The notes under the pieces: model-generated
Databases searched by the model: none
What the model was told of the DNA's origin: nothing
The model's input: only the letters and a program-made list of their open reading frames with translations
Made by a program: the position numbers and the translations under genes
DNA from: Phlegmacium glaucopus
Lineage: Eukaryota; Basidiomycota; Agaricomycetes; Agaricales; Cortinariaceae
Assembly (NCBI GenBank): GCA_015039465.1
Contig: MU130017.1
Span: 90,013 to 154,012 of the forward strand
Direction of reading: 5' to 3'
Length of the DNA: 64,000 nucleotides
In this document: piece after piece, positions 24,300 through 36,079 of the stretch
Numbering within the stretch: position 1 is the first letter of the stretch
Layout: every line of letters starts with the position of its first letter

Positions 24300-25477
24300 A
24301 TGGACTGAAACTTCCAGGTAATATAACACTTCAATTATTCATTTCTGCAACATGTTTTGGTGATGTAAAATTCTCTACTATGTATTTTAAATATTTCTCA
24401 GCAGTTATTTTATTTTATTGCACACTCAGGACCTTACAAATGAGCAATTTCTACCCAGATACCTGCCAAAATGCCATTTTTGCAACTTCCAGCCAATGGA
24501 ACACTTCAGAAACTGGTTTATGTAACTTGTCTTGGTGATGTGAAATGTTCTAATATGTATTTAAAATATTTCTCAGCAATTATTTTATTTTATTTCACAC
24601 CCAGACCCTTATAAATGATCAGTCTCCACCCAAATTCCTGCTAAAATGCAGTGTTGGCAACTTCTAGCCTATAGAACACATCTAAAACTGGTTTCTGTAG
24701 CTCATATTACTGACACAAAATAGTATAATGTGCATTATTAACATCTCTCAGGAGTTAGAATTTTTATTTCACACTCAAGCCCTTAAAAATAAGTGAACTA
24801 CTGCCAATTCCAATCCAAATTTGAAACTTCCAGCCTATAGAACTGTTCATAAACTGGTCTTTGTAGCTCTTCCTGTGACCAAAAATTATCTATGGTGTGT
24901 CAAAAATATTCCTCAAGAATTTCATTATTTTATTTCACACTTATAATCCTACAATTAAGCAAACCCCACCCAGATCCCTGCTAAATTGCAATTTTTGAGA
25001 CATCCAGCCTGTAAAACTCTTCAGAAACTGGGTTCTGCAACTTATCATAGTGACAAAAAATTCTCTACCATATATTCTCACCATTTCTCAGGTGTTATAT
25101 TTTTAAATTCTGCTCCCAACCCCCCACAACTGAGTGATCTTCAGCCAATTTCATCCAATGTGTGATGTTTGAGACTTCCAACCTATAGAACTCTTCATAA
25201 ACTGGTTACCGTAACTAATATTGGTGATAATAAATGCTCTGAAATGTATCCTAAACATTTCTCAGGAGTTTAATCTTCTGATTTTACATGTTGAGCTTGA
25301 TAAAATAAGTGATATCAGCCAATGTCAGCCAAAATAATAGCTGAAGCTTCTAAGGAATAGAACTCTTCAACAACTCATTTATGAGACTTGTTTTGGTGAG
25401 AGAATATGCTATATTTTTGACTCTGAACATTTCTCAGGGATTAGAATTTTTAATTTCATGCTCCAAGTATGAGATAT
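24300..25477. repeat. Tandem array of about seven monomers, period about 174 bp
   Basis: An anchor motif AAACTGGTT (variants) recurs at about 24511, 24686, 24852, 25026, 25200 and 25372, so the spacing is 166-175 bp. Each unit also shares a CATTTCTCAG-like block and a CACTTCCAGCCTATAGAAC-like block. The units are diverged and AT-rich, with no coding frame through them. Confidence 0.75.
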
Positions 25478-25631
25478 TGGGTGGTAAGACCCCATATCTC
25501 ATACTTGGAGCATGAAATTAAAAATTCTAATCCCTGAGAAATGTTCAGAGTCAAGAATATAGCATATTCTCTCACCAAAACAAATCTCATAAATGAGTTG
25601 TTGAAGAGTTCTATTCCTTAGAAGCTTCAGC
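25340..25631. repeat. Large hairpin: 138-bp arms, 16-bp loop
   Basis: The arms 25340-25477 and 25494-25631 are reverse complements with only two mismatches seen. The left arm is the last unit of the 174-bp tandem array, so the array turns back on itself. Confidence 0.88.
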
Positions 25632-25934
25632 CATCAATTTGGCTGGGGAAACATGCATCCAGGAATAACCACATACATTCATAAAATTTTATCTATTGTA
25701 TCTGATTCACATCCTATTTATATGGATATACATCACTCAAACTCCCCTCTGGAAGTGTTGTACAGAGGAGGAGCTCAGTGTCTCACTTTCTGCAATGTGA
25801 CATACATGTGACACGTGACAAGCCAGATGTCACAGGTGACAGGCATTGCCCACCACCACTTACTGGGGGTATTATATTTTTTTTAAAATATTTTAGTATT
25901 AATGAAATCAATAACATTAGTTAATAAATAAGAT

Positions 25935-26973
25935 AGAGGTCACCAGGAACCAGCACCTTTACGTAAGCTGATTAGTAAGCGCAAACTCTTGGGTTTGGGG
26001 GAAAAAAAAAGTTTATAGGCAATATTTACAGCAATATTATCTACAATGTGCCCCCACCATATTTCTCATCAAAATCCCTCTTCAAGTCTGCAAGAATATC
26101 AGCTGTGTGACCGTGATATTTCCAATTTCCCCATGCAGACTCAGGACCTGAGTCACCTGACAGACCCTCATTGGCCGATCTGTTGATCAAAATACACGAT
26201 AAGACAAATAGAAGATGATGAAAATATGTAATGATGCCAACCGTTTGATTTGGAGGTCAGGTATGTCATTGAGACATGCTTTTACATTATCTTCCATCTC
26301 ATTGATGTCGTTCTGACTCGTTCGTCTTTGGGCTAGTGTGGTAATGGAATTTTTCTGCTCCCCAATATTGCTTGATAAAATTCAATTCACAGTGGTACTT
26401 TGGGTAGAAGTCACAAAGATGACTTTGAGATGTTATCAGCTCTTCCAGGTGACTCTGGTGAGACTTCTGGTTGATCAAATCAGGCTGTGTGAATAACACT
26501 CATTAACAGCAGCAGTCTGTCTTTCCCACCACACACTTAAAGCCATCACATTGCATGTTGAGCCCATGGTCTGGCCAGAGCCCTTGCTCACATATGATCT
26601 GTTCCATCCCCTTGAACCACCCCAGCATTGTCTTATAAATCCTGGGCTGTGTTGTCATGCCTCTGCTATGGTCACGTGTTGTGATTACATAAGCTGCAAA
26701 ATATAGCCTCGCAATATGTTGACTTTTTTTAAAAACCTTTCTCTGAAACAATTGAGGCATTTGGTGATGTTTTGGATCAAAAAATTTCATCCCCGAAAAT
26801 CTTGGGCTATTCTTTGTTTTGAGAAAATTCTTTTCCATAGAGTTGTAGCTAAACTTATTCTGCACACTTCTATGGTGTTAAATTAGGGCTAAGGGTTTTG
26901 TTGTGCAAATAATTGAGGCCACCATTGAGCACAGTTTTTGATTATGTAAGGGTGCTGGTTCCTGGTGACCTCT
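25935..26973 (-). mobile_element. Deleted Tc1/mariner-like DNA transposon
   Basis: The ends are inverted repeats of about 28 bp: AGAGGTCACCAGGAACCAGC at the left and its complement at the right. The element is only 1.04 kb, too short for a full transposase gene, and holds the remnant described separately. The target duplication is not clear because both flanks carry similar ATTAGTTGAAATAA sequence. Confidence 0.72.
26045..26865 (-). pseudogene. DDE transposase C-terminal remnant (Tc1/mariner-like)
   Basis: Minus-strand fragments read GMEQIICEQGLWPDHG, then KCVVGKTDCCC, then LCDFYPKYHCELNFIKQYWG and finally SAWGNWKYHGH. These match the C-terminal half of the DDE endonuclease family common in mushroom genomes, where the last catalytic acidic residue sits in LNPIEMYWG. 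In this copy that position reads LNFIKQYWG, so the expected Glu is Lys. Frames change between segments and the N-terminal half is absent. Confidence 0.75.
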
Positions 26974-26979
26974 CTTAAC

Positions 26980-27036
26980 ATTAGTTGAAATAAATAATAT
27001 TAGTTGAAATAAATAATATTAGTTGAAATAAATAAT
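26980..27036. repeat. Three tandem 19-bp units
   Basis: Unit ATTAGTTGAAATAAATAAT is repeated three times directly beside the right end of the Tc1-like element. A degenerate unit lies on its left flank. Confidence 0.85.
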
Positions 27037-28047
27037 ATCCAAGAAAGTTGACCTTAGAATTTGATCAGATCTGGTGGGGGACAGAAAAGTACTGCTCCTA
27101 CTCAGGGCAATTCAGCCACTCTCACTCAATGGTGGGATGACAATAATGCTGCCCAGCCATGTCCTCACATAGACTCTGTTCCTCATGGCTTGCTTTCCTC
27201 TCCCAATCTCATTGCAAGAACTGTACTCAACATATATCAAATGATTCATGTACTGTGGAGTTCTTCCTCTTCTGTGACATATTTTCTGCTTCTAGAAGTT
27301 TCTTCTTCAGATGATTCTTTGGGGACTTCAAATTGTCCTTTAGGTGGTATGGTGGGTTCTTCTCTTCCTTATAGTCTATAAATCCATTGATTTTGCTGAT
27401 TGCATGATCTTCTTTGTGGATCTGTTAATGCCTGCATTACATGATCTTCTTGTTGACTCTGTTGGCTGATCAGTTCCACATTCCATGTAAGTTTTCTTGT
27501 TTTCTGGGGTATATTCCAGTACCTAAGTTTGTCTCTTTATTGACCCCCTGTTGTTGTTGCTCTATAGGTTAGAGTTTGTCTGCACTTAGAGAAGCAGACA
27601 CAACAGTAGTATAGACCTTTTGTTACAATGACAATGGGCCTGCACTCATGTTTGGTGCTGAGTAAAGTAGACCAAAGAACTAAGGTTTATAGCTAATCCA
27701 GTAACCAAGACCCTTTACTAAGACTGAGGATGAGTTTGTGAGCAAGCTAGTAGATTAGAACTGTAGTGGTACAATAGGTCTAAACTAAAGGACTATGGCT
27801 ATGGGTATGGCTCTTTTTATAGGCAATGTATCATTTAGGAAAGGGTTAGGAATCAGAGGTAGATAGGACTAGTCATGAATAGTCCCAGGAGCTGGTAGAA
27901 GTCATGATAGAGGATAAAGGGGAAGGGGGTCAAATATAGTACAAATACAAGGTCAAAGGGGAACAATATGGTCAATGGAGGAATAAAAAAGGATGAAGGA
28001 TGTAAAGTAAAGCAAATTGAGTAGGATTGAATGAGTATACCATCAAT
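27037..28047. other. Intergenic region downstream of NLR-like gene
   Basis: No supported gene. It lies between the transposon remnant and the 3' end of the NB-ARC/TPR gene. Confidence 0.4.
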
Positions 28048-31000
28048 TCATAACACACCAAGCACCTTCTTCCTCATGTCCATGACTTGAACCTCCAGCT
28101 GCTCTGCCTCATTCCATCTTCCTTGATTACGGTATGTACTTGCTAGATTTCCCATAGTAATGAGGGTGTCTGGATGTTCTGGACCAAGCACCTTCTTCTT
28201 CATGTCCATGACTTGAAGCTCCAGCTGCTCTGCCTCATTCCATCTTCCTTGATTACGGTATGTACTTGCTAGATTTCCCATAGTAATGAGGGTGTCTGGA
28301 TGTTCTGGACCAAGCACCTTCTTCTTCATGTCCATGACTTGAAGCTCCAGCTGCTCTGCTTCATTCCATCTTCCTAGATTTTGGTATGTATATGCTAGAT
28401 TTCCCATCATTAAGAGGGTATCTGGATGTTCTGGACCAAGCACCTTCTTTCTTATGTCTATGACTTGAAGCTGCAGCTGCTCTGCTTCATTCCATCTGCC
28501 TAGATTATTGTATGTATTTGCTAGATTTCCCATAGTTAAGAGGGTATCTGGATGATCTGCACCAACCACCTTCTTCCTCATGTCCATGACTTGAACCTCC
28601 AGCTGTTCTGCCTCATTCCATCTTCCTTGCCTATTGTAAGTGGATGCTAGATTCCCCATGGTTAAGAGGGTATCTGGATGTTCTGCACCAAGCACCTTTT
28701 TCCTCATGTCTATGACTTGAACCTCCAGCTGCTCTGCTTCATTCCATCTGCCTAGCTTACGGTATGTATTTGCTATATTTCCCATACTTGTGAGGGTGTC
28801 TGGATGTTCTGGACCAAGCACCTTCTTCCTCATGTCCATGACTTGAAGCCCCAGCTGTTCTGCCTCATTCCATCTTCCCTGCCTACTGTAAGTGGATGCT
28901 AGATCTCCCATGCTTAAGAGGGTATCTGGATGTCCTGGACCAAGCACCTTCTTCTTCATGTCTGTGACTTGAACCTTCAGCTGCTCTGCCTCATTCCATC
29001 TGCCTAGATTATAGTATGTATTTGCTAGATTTCCCATAGCTAAGAGGGTATCTGGATGATCTGCACCAAGCACCTTCTTCCTCATGTCTATGACTTGAAG
29101 CTCCAGCTGTTCTGCCTCATTCCATCTGCCTTGCTTACTGTAAGTGGATGCTAGATCTCCCATGCTTAAGAGGGTATCTGGATGTTCTGGACCAAGCACC
29201 TTCTTCCTCATGTCTGTGACTTGAACCTTCAGCTGCTCTGCCTCATTCCATCTGCCTAGATTATAGTATGTATTTGCTAGATTTCCCATAGTTAAGAGGG
29301 TATCTGGATGATCTGCACCAAGCACCTTCTTCCTCATGTCTATGACTTGAAGCTCCAGCTGTTCTGCCTCATTCCATCTTCCTTGCCTACTGTAAGTCAA
29401 TGCTAGATTTCCCATGGTTAAGAGGGTATCTGGATGTTCTGCACCAAGTACCTTCTTCCTCATGTCTATGACTTGAAGCTCCAGCTGCTCTGCTTCATTC
29501 CATCTTCCTAGATTTTGGTATGTATATGCTAGATTTCCCATAGTTATGAGGGTATCTGGATGATCTGCACCAAGCACCTTCTTCCTCATGTCTATGACTT
29601 GAACCTCCAGCTGCTCTGCTTCATTCCATCTGCCTAGCTTACGGTATGTATTTGCTATATTTCCCATAGTAATGAGGGTGTCTGGATGTTCTGGACCAAG
29701 CACCTTCTTCTTCATGTCCATGACTTGAAGCTCAAGTTGTTCTGCCTCATTCCATCTTCCTTGCCTGCTGTAAGTGGATGCTAGATATCCCATGCTTAAG
29801 AGGGTATCTGGATGTTCTGGACCAAGCACCTTTTTCCTCATGTCTATGACTTGAACCTCCAGCTGCTCTGAATTCTTCCAGTCTCCATTCTCATTCATTA
29901 CTAGTGATAAATTGGTCCATTTATCATCATAATATTCAATCAGTCCTAGTTCCTTTTCATATAGCCTATTTGCCTTGATATGTGGAAAAATCATCCTTCG
30001 CAATGCATAATCTTGACTTGTAAATCTCTGGGGAATTGCACAGGACAAAATTATGCTTCCCATCTCACATATTCTTTCCTGCTCAGATTTAACCATTCTC
30101 TCACGACTCCAGCAGTGCACTAAAGGATGAACAGACCACATTTCAGATGTTTGTCCTCTTTTCATCAAGGAGAAAGAGAGAAGGACACCAATCCCCTGTC
30201 CAAACATAAAGTCATCCCAGTGACTATCACTGTCCAAGGTAAGTAAAGTATGATCCAGCAAAGTGATTGCCTGGGGTAACCTTTTGGCTACTTCACTATC
30301 AACATGTTTCCTGGACTCCTCAGCAGCAGATCTGAATATTTCTGTAGAAATATTGGTATGATGATAGAAAGCACATATTTGAAGAATTAGGATTGCAGCC
30401 TGGGCTGCTTGTGCATTTCCTACAGTGGATTGTCCACCAGCTCTCTTTTTAATTTCTTTAAAAGATAAATCCCAAGTCCCATATACTGTTCGATTATAAT
30501 GTGATGCTCCTCTGAATGCAACATCTGACATGAGAGTCTGACGATGTGCAGAGAAATGTCTCAGATATTTATGGATATCACAATTCCCAGCTTCAATATA
30601 AGCACCAGCATGATTAACAGCCAGAGGAATGCATCCAAGCTCAGTGACAATCTTTCTAGCAGCTTCTACATGCTCAGCTGGATCCAAACAGCTAGCCTTG
30701 AGAAGTAGAGATATAGCATCTTTCTCCTCCATTTCACTGATATGAATACTGTTCTCAAATGATATGATCCTTCCCATGGACCTGTTTCTGCTAGTAATGA
30801 GGATATTACCTCTGTTACCTGAGGGAAAGAACTTGGCTACATCCTCAGGAGGAGGATCATCAGCATTATCAAACACCATCAACCATTCCTCTTGAATGTT
30901 AGATATCCACTGGAGGACAGACTCAACTGAGCCATCCATACCAGAAGCTTGGGCAGCAGCAGGAATACTAGATATCCCCTTGAGAGACATTCTAATACTC

Positions 31001-31875
31001 TCATCAGAGGAGGCATCAACCCAGAACACATATGAAAACCTAGAGCAAGAAATGAAGCCAATTTTGTGAATGGGTGAAGATACTTACTTGTCAGACACTT
31101 CTGTGAACTTGAGACAGATCTGGGTCTTTCCAATTCCTCCCATTCCCCAGAGGAGACAAAAGCATCTGGACACCGGTCCACTATCAGCGCAATGGACAAA
31201 AATTTTTCCGAGCTTGTCGAGCACGTCCCCCCGTCCGGTAAAGAATGGACTGGAGTTTGGTTTCTGAGGTACAGGGATCTTCCCCTGCCCTTCACCAGGA
31301 CCGGCAGGGAGAATGCTAACCTACGCACAATCACTGCCAAATCACGTATACAGTAGATGAAAAAGACCTACAAAAGTGCCACCAGTGATGAGTATATTGT
31401 GGGCATTCGCAAAGAAACCCGAGCCAACATGCTGACTCTGTTGATCGTCAGGAATAGCCAAGACGAGCGGGCGTGAGCAACTCACAGAGGGATTTTCTGA
31501 TTGTGTAGATCCCAAGTTGGCTTGCATCATGGTATCAGGTGGAGAGTCTTCCAGACGCGCTGAAGGAGCACGGTCAATGATTGCCAAAGCGGAAACTGAA
31601 ACGGAGAGTTGGCGTCCATGGCCAGTCTGATCGACGATGATGATTGCGTAAATATGCCAATGTGCTGGGCCAAGCTGAAAACTCACAGTAACGTCAATAG
31701 CTTCAACACTTGCAGTCGCAGGACTAGCGGGGACAGATGGCGTGGGATTAGCGGTGTTAGTTATGATTGCCATCGACGTCGAAGTTGCTGGTTCAAAACT
31801 TGAATCAAGAGCATTGGTGATGTTCACAGATGGATATTTTGGTTTCTTGCCAAATTTCTTGAAAATGCGCTTCAT
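28048..31875 (-). CDS. NB-ARC / tetratricopeptide NLR-like protein
   Basis: The gene has an N-terminal region, an NB-ARC ATPase and a long TPR tail, the layout of fungal NLR-like receptors thought to act in non-self recognition or programmed cell death. I place the start at the ATG at 31875 (MKRIFKKFGKK); the frame further upstream lacks an ATG. An exon containing GSGFFANAHNILITGGTF is joined to one reading ILPAGPGEGQGKIPVPQKP and carrying the P-loop GMGGIGKTQ (about 31135). The next intron, near 31035-31086, leads into SYVFWVDASSDESI. Walker B is WLMVFDNADD, and LITSRNRS is the sensor-like motif. From about residue 480 there are 14 near-identical 42-residue repeats of the kinesin-light-chain TPR type (HPDTLLTMGNLASTY, GRWNEAEQLE). 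The protein stops abruptly in the 15th repeat (KKVLGVL). Intron boundaries in the first exon are not fully resolved. Confidence 0.82.
28060..29840 (-). repeat. 126-bp coding repeat array (TPR units)
   Basis: Fourteen tandem 126-bp units encode the TPR tail. Neighbouring units differ by only a few bases, and units 13 and 14 are identical except for one or two residues. Confidence 0.88.
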
Positions 31876-32849
31876 GTTGCTCGATGCACAGCGGTCAAGG
31901 TGGGTGATGAGAGTCGAGAACAAAGATGCTCTTGATTATATAAGCGTGGGCTGTGTTTACTCCAGTTCCAAATGTTACCCCGGTCTTCATTAGGTTTCTA
32001 CCTAAGTCCTCCCAATCCTCAAGGTTCCTTGTATTGCCCTTGCTCCAGAATTCTGTCTCTCCCTGTTCGCTGGTTGTTTGGTTCGTTGAACTCCCTACTT
32101 TTCTTTGTCACCGACTTAAACACGTTCGAAAAGGTTAATCCGCATCTGAGGAATGATCATAATTGTAGTGACTTATCCTCTACCCAGCGCTACTTCATTG
32201 TCGCGTCTACACGCTACGGGGAGTCACCCATTGTGTCCCAAAATTCTTCCACTATTCGTCTTGTATCCTTTCGCCCTCTCGCAAATGCTTCCAGTGGCGC
32301 CGGATATGTTAATCCCTCAGCGCACAAACAACACGATGCAATTTGTGTCCATTCCTCCAATCATGAATCAAACCATTGTACCCAAAAAGCCTTTTGGAAA
32401 ACAGTCAAAGTAAGAAAAACTAACACAGGAGTCCAGCAAAAGGGACAGGTACCGTAGCTAAACAACCCCTGGACAGAACGATAGTAGTTGGCCAGCCCGG
32501 CATGCATCCAGTTTATTTAAATCCTGGAAAGCGGATCTACTTAGTACTTGGTTATTTTTTTGTCTTTTGAACCGAGTACTACCTTCTGATGCATGTTAGA
32601 CTTGTCTTCGAGGAAACATTGCCGAGAGACTTGTTTCTTTAGAAGAGTTTGAGATAACTGTTGTATATAGACAAAGGCATAACAAAGATGCATTGGAAGT
32701 AAGATCTAAAACGTCAAAAAAGTACATCGCAGGAAAAGTACAGAAAGCAAATACTCTCCCTCCTGTTGGGGGGTTAATAACCCCTTAGAATACAACACTG
32801 CTGATGCCAGACCGTGGTCGAAAGGTGAGAAACAAGGATACGAAAAACA
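31876..32849. other. Intergenic region upstream of NLR-like gene
   Basis: It should contain the NLR-like gene's promoter. I see no gene with recognisable similarity. Confidence 0.4.
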
Positions 32850-34220
32850 AAACAGCTTCAACATCAACTTCTTTCTTCGGTTTAGATTCGGGCGTGGCCT
32901 ATCCTCATCGTCCACATCCATAACATCGTCCACATCCATCGTCCACATCCATCACATCGTCGTCATCGTTTTTCATCTTCTTGGACGTTGATTTTGGTCT
33001 GTTGAGGAACTAGCAGCTGAGGCAGAAACCTCGAGTTTGGGTTTGGGTCTTGGCTTAGGCTTGTCTGTTTTGGCTCCATCTTCAATATCTCCACTTAGCA
33101 CTGGAAGAGTCTGAATCGCTTTCGCTCGGGGATCCAGAATCCAGAATCAGAGCCGGAGACTTTGAAGTCCTCTCAAAAGGCAACATCAGGATCTATAAAA
33201 GAAAAAATCTTAAGTCAAGGAACACCCACCTTCCGAGACTTTGCATATCGTCATCATCATCGTCGCCGGCAACCGCAGAAAACAATAAATGGGCGTCGGG
33301 TTACCATATCATTCTTCACCCTCACTTTTTTATCCTTCATATGCGCCTCTGTAATTTCGTGTTCATCCCTATTGATAGATGTAAATTGTGTTCTAGACCG
33401 TTTAAGGTCGAAGGTTCGTCCAGTTGAGGCTCCTGCGCCGGCACCCACACGAGAGAAGATCACTTGGTAGACATCGTTGATTTCGATCAGAGTGGGTTGT
33501 CTGGAGACGAAGAATATATATCTTTCGAGGAGAAAGAGATTGCCTTGGATGGTTTTGATGTTAGCTTTGAAACTTGGGTGTCCATCTTGGCTAGAAATAG
33601 GTATTAGGCTTCGGCTACACCCAATTAATTGTGGACAAACCTTTGAAAACTTCCTGAACCAATGATTTTCTTGCCAGCCGAAGCCCGGAAATCGCTGGAT
33701 ACAAATCCGTATGTCGGATTTTCGTAATTCTTCAAGAATCAACTTGTCGTATTTGACAATGTCCTCACTGAAGTAAATAAGATCGACAATTTCTCTCTGC
33801 ATTTCATAAACACTTACTCGCTTTGGGGTGATCTCCTCTTCTCGCGTGAACTGCATCACCAGATACTGATACAGGGGTCTAACCCTGTCGGATCGGCGTG
33901 CTCAAACCCAACTGGATTTCGACGCTTAGTTGATGTTTGCGAGTTAGTTGAAATAGACAACGTACGATGAATAGAACATGTTGGCCATCCTTGAGTAACG
34001 GAATGGACTGAAAAAGGAGCTTGTAATCGTAGGTTTTCCTCGCAATATCAAGAAATCGGCGCAGATGTCCATATTATATCGTCCTCGAGGCATCAACGTC
34101 CAACACCAACACCTCCTCGAAGCTCGGATTCAAATCTCCAGTAACCTGACCAATTTCAGCCTATCGTATCGTGATCTAGATGCAGCATGAAAGGGATTGT
34201 TAGAGAAGGAGGCTGAACGG
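32850..34220 (-). pseudogene. FACT complex subunit POB3/SSRP1 pseudogene
   Basis: Read on the minus strand, segments follow the order of POB3, the HMG-less SSRP1 subunit of the histone chaperone FACT: AEIGQVTGDL, SFEEVLVL, GKTYDYKLLFQSIPLLKDGQ, GLSTPIRQG, YLVMQFTREEEI, LFLLERYIFFVSRQPTLIEI, then FTSINRDEHE and KDKKVRVKNDM, and an acidic tail (AGDDDDDDMQS, later MDVDDEDRP). GT-AG introns are still present, so it is not a processed copy. Lesions include a CAG-to-TAG-type stop with a shift after GLSTPIRQG (about 33885), a missing segment after RTFDLK, a one-base insertion after KNDMV (about 33310), a TGA in DPDVAF, and a small duplication plus expanded GATGTGGAC repeats in the tail. POB3 is essential, so a working copy must exist elsewhere. 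Confidence 0.8.
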
Positions 34221-35756
34221 CGCAGGAAAATTAATGCACAGATACGACAGTAAGTTCCGACTTTTTCTCTGATTTGACCGAGTTCCGGAGGTAGAATTGA
34301 GGAGTGTTTGAGGAAGAAGTTCGCGGGTTTGGCCAATGACTTTGAACAACGATTACTGGCCACCCCAACGAACTAACTGTCATTGATGGTCCTCTAGAGG
34401 TACATTTGCAGAAGTTCATATTCATCGTCGAGAAATAATCAAAGATGTTCAGAAAATGTATGCGGAATGGCAGGTGGCGAGTTAGGTGCTTGTCGTTGTG
34501 GTTTCCCCGTGCTTGTTGAACTACTTGGACCGTTGGAACAATCTGACCCCAGTGCACTGGACGAAGCAGCGGAATGAGAGGGAACGAGGGCCTGATTCCA
34601 AAGCTTCCAGTTCGTGAAAAAGTACCTCGTGAAGGTGGTAGGTGTAGACCGGGATTTAGTAGTTGCTGCATGCTGCACGAAAGATGTGAGTGAATCTCTT
34701 TCCATAATAATGATGACAAAGTTACCTGAACCGTGAACGTTGAAGACCAGCCTGCCATTGATACTTATGTTGCGGTACATGGTAGGAATATGAGATTCTG
34801 GGGATACTGATGACTAACGACCGTGATCCGACCTTTTCAACAAGCGTGCATGTCAAAATTTGACTCCCTCCCCGCTGTTTATTCCACACTACTCTCTTTT
34901 TCAGAAGAACAAATCCAAGTTCTCAACTCGTATCTCAATGTAAGGTTGGCGGGACGTCCACGGTTCATTTGTACTTTGATCTTCGAAGCCCATTGTTTGG
35001 CATCAGCGCGTGAACTTCTCATCAGCATAATCCGGACAGGATTTGAGGTTTTTTGACCGACAGCTGCCATCAATCCGGACAAGATTTGCCAAAAATTTTT
35101 AGGCAGCCAGTGCCGGAATCCAGACAAGTTTGAGGAAATTAGGATAGGTTAGGTTGCCTATCCGGACAACTTTTAGGATGCTAAATATACTATAATATAG
35201 TGTAGCCTGAGTCTGGTTCGATTCCCCCTCTGATTTTTTCTTTCTTTTTTGTATGTTATTCTGGACTTAAAATAATAATAATTTTTTTGTAAAACAAAGA
35301 TTTGGAGAAGGCCATCTCTCAGTTAGGCATTCTTGACCCGTTTACTCGTAGACGATAGGATACACTCATTCTAAGCTAGAATTGTGCTTTTTCGAGGCAG
35401 GCGAGAGCAGTACAGATATTTTTCGAGCCCTAAGAGGCCTGACCCACCAATCCGGACAAAATTGGGCCGAAAAATAGCTAGGTCAACAATCCAGACATAT
35501 TTTCGGGAACCTAGGTGCAATCCGGACAAGAATCGCACTGAATCACAAATTCCTGTCCGGACAAAAACTTGAAATCTCAGACCTTGCCTCTTGGCCTATT
35601 GCCCGTCCTGTTCACTCCCAAAGCACCTGCCGAGGACTGCTACATTGCCATCAATGCCCTTCGTCACGGTAACACAATGCAGTCTCTCGTGACAAAGCGA
35701 TGCAGTGGGTTGATCCATCCTTTGAGAAAGTGACAAGGGAGGCATATATTATAATT
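34221..35756. other. Gene relics and CCGGACAA-rich repeat DNA
   Basis: On the plus strand 34199-34252 could encode LLEKEAERRRKINAQIR before a GTAAGT donor, but I cannot identify it and the continuation is broken. From about 35025 to 35565 the motif TCCGGACAA or TCCAGACAA occurs about eight times. No intact gene is seen. Confidence 0.4.
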
Positions 35757-35761
35757 GGTAG

Positions 35762-36075
35762 TGTTGTAATATGGCGAGTTGTTCTCGTTCATTCATAGCT
35801 TTATCATATTTCTTATCTACATCTCTTGATCTTCCGAGTCCCTGAGCGAGATTACATAATCGCGCTCAGTTATTTGCTTCGTGTTTTTATTTAGGAGTCT
35901 CAACTTCGAATTGAAGTTGAGACAGTGAGTAGAATATATTTTACTATACGAAACATTTACTAATATCATTTAGATATATATTCATTTTAGGTATTTGTTT
36001 TACTGACTCTAAAACTTCGAATTGAAGTTGAGACAATATATATTCATTTTAGTTCTGCTGCGAAATACTTCAACA
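35762..36075 (+). repeat. 5' LTR of copia element, 314 bp
   Basis: TG...CA termini. It contains the perfect-stem palindrome TCTCAACTTC-GAATT-GAAGTTGAGA at 35898-35922 and a partial second copy near 36012-36035. The gag ATG at 36080 starts only 4 bp after the LTR. Confidence 0.9.
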
Positions 36076-36079
36076 GGTT

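Noticed and set aside
35190..35235. tRNA-like B-box (GGTTCGATTCC)
   Set aside because: The sequence upstream does not give a spaced A box or a foldable cloverleaf; at most a pol III-derived relic.
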